Assembly (NCBI GenBank): GCA_027627225.1
Contig: CM051034.1
Location: 41,893,048-41,957,047 of the forward strand
DNA from: Congeria kusceri
Lineage: Eukaryota; Mollusca; Bivalvia; Myida; Dreissenidae
Length of the DNA stretch: 64,000 bases
Direction of reading: 5' to 3'
The translations under genes and the position numbers were made by a program. Below the pieces are notes generated by a model, which worked only from the letters and a program-made list of their open reading frames with translations, did no database searches and was not told the DNA's origin. Positions 63,631 through 64,000 of the stretch are shown piece after piece (the stretch's first letter is position 1; the number at the start of each line of letters is the position of its first letter).

Positions 63631-64000
63631 CCCCGATTTTCGGACACATACCGTGTGAAAAATAGGATTATGTTGTAACAAATTCACTTTTTTGAAAACT
63701 TGAACACCTTTTTTTCATGCGTGAAGAATATGATTTGAGAGCATATCAAAAACTGGACTCGATCACAAATTTCACAGAAAATGTGAAGAATGAGATTGCG
63801 ATGTGTGAAGAATGAGATCCTATTTTTCACACCTGTGAAAAATGAGATCCTATTTTTCACACGTGTGAAAAATATGATTTGTGAAAAATATGGACCTACA
63901 TAGCTCGAATGTTCACTCTAGCTCTATATGTGTATTCTATTTTTTGTGCTAATTTTTAAATCTATTATTTTAATGTGTCATATGGAAAATACAATCTGTT

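Larger units (their letters stand above)
62722..63905. mobile_element. ~1.2-kb TIR element with TTTTTCACA-rich arms
   Basis: Left arm 62722-62788 and right arm 63838-63905 are ~65-bp inverted repeats (AGCTCTGTAGG outside, CATATTTTTCACAAATCATA inside). Inside are an ATC microsatellite (62926-62990) and a degenerate TACCG array (63355-63630). No transposase. Confidence 0.7.

Noticed and set aside
63221..63678. Tyr/Arg-rich ORFs on both strands
   Set aside because: Translations of the degenerate TACCG array.

Overview
The window is metazoan nuclear DNA, most likely from a bivalve mollusc. Genes are split into short exons by long AT-rich introns with GT-AG borders. Foldback repeats, minisatellites and microsatellites are abundant, and there is a cluster of small secreted 12-cysteine proteins that resemble the Cvsi protease inhibitors of bivalves. 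The species cannot be fixed from the sequence; a heterodont clam or mussel such as Dreissena is a guess. No operons, tRNA, rRNA or CRISPR arrays were found.

Layout. (1) 1-4380: no gene; a foldback element with an 8-bp target-site duplication (118-1050) and a dispersed element with five or six ~160-bp tandem units (2309-3740). (2) 4384-9957, plus strand: a seven-exon phospholipid phosphatase of the PLPP4/PLPP5 branch (278 aa) with all three PAP2 catalytic motifs. (3) 9958-14509: spacer with foldback repeats. (4) 14510-38915, plus strand: a complete 28-exon WDR11 gene (1,208 aa when the exons are joined in phase; human WDR11 is about 1,224 aa). Every exon joins in frame to the next. (5) 41002-57779: four related small secreted Cys-rich genes. 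A (41002-41884), B (46300-47119, a pseudogene) and C (49981-51080) are on plus and D (56354-57779) is on minus; an exon-3 remnant lies near 60024-60062. (6) 60600-64000: non-coding, with a 1.2-kb terminal-inverted-repeat element at 62722-63905.

The most unusual signal is in WDR11. Several splice junctions lie inside tandem repeats. The exon 14 donor is the first unit of a 23-bp minisatellite of about 46 units, almost all carrying a consensus GTAAGT. The exon 15 donor is in the first of four 40-bp units that start inside the exon. The exon 8 donor is copied 40 bp downstream. The exon 26 acceptor, with the start of the exon, is present three times; the middle copy would add 29 codons in frame. 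Separate large minisatellites (30, 50 and 53 bp) and a ~430-bp TAG array fill other introns.

The genes are not functionally linked: a lipid phosphatase, a trafficking/Hedgehog WD-repeat protein and a tandem family of secreted inhibitor-like proteins. The Cys-rich family shows tandem duplication, inversion, decay, one probable GC-AG intron and variation in its TATA box between copies. All product names come from recalled family sequences; no database search was run.
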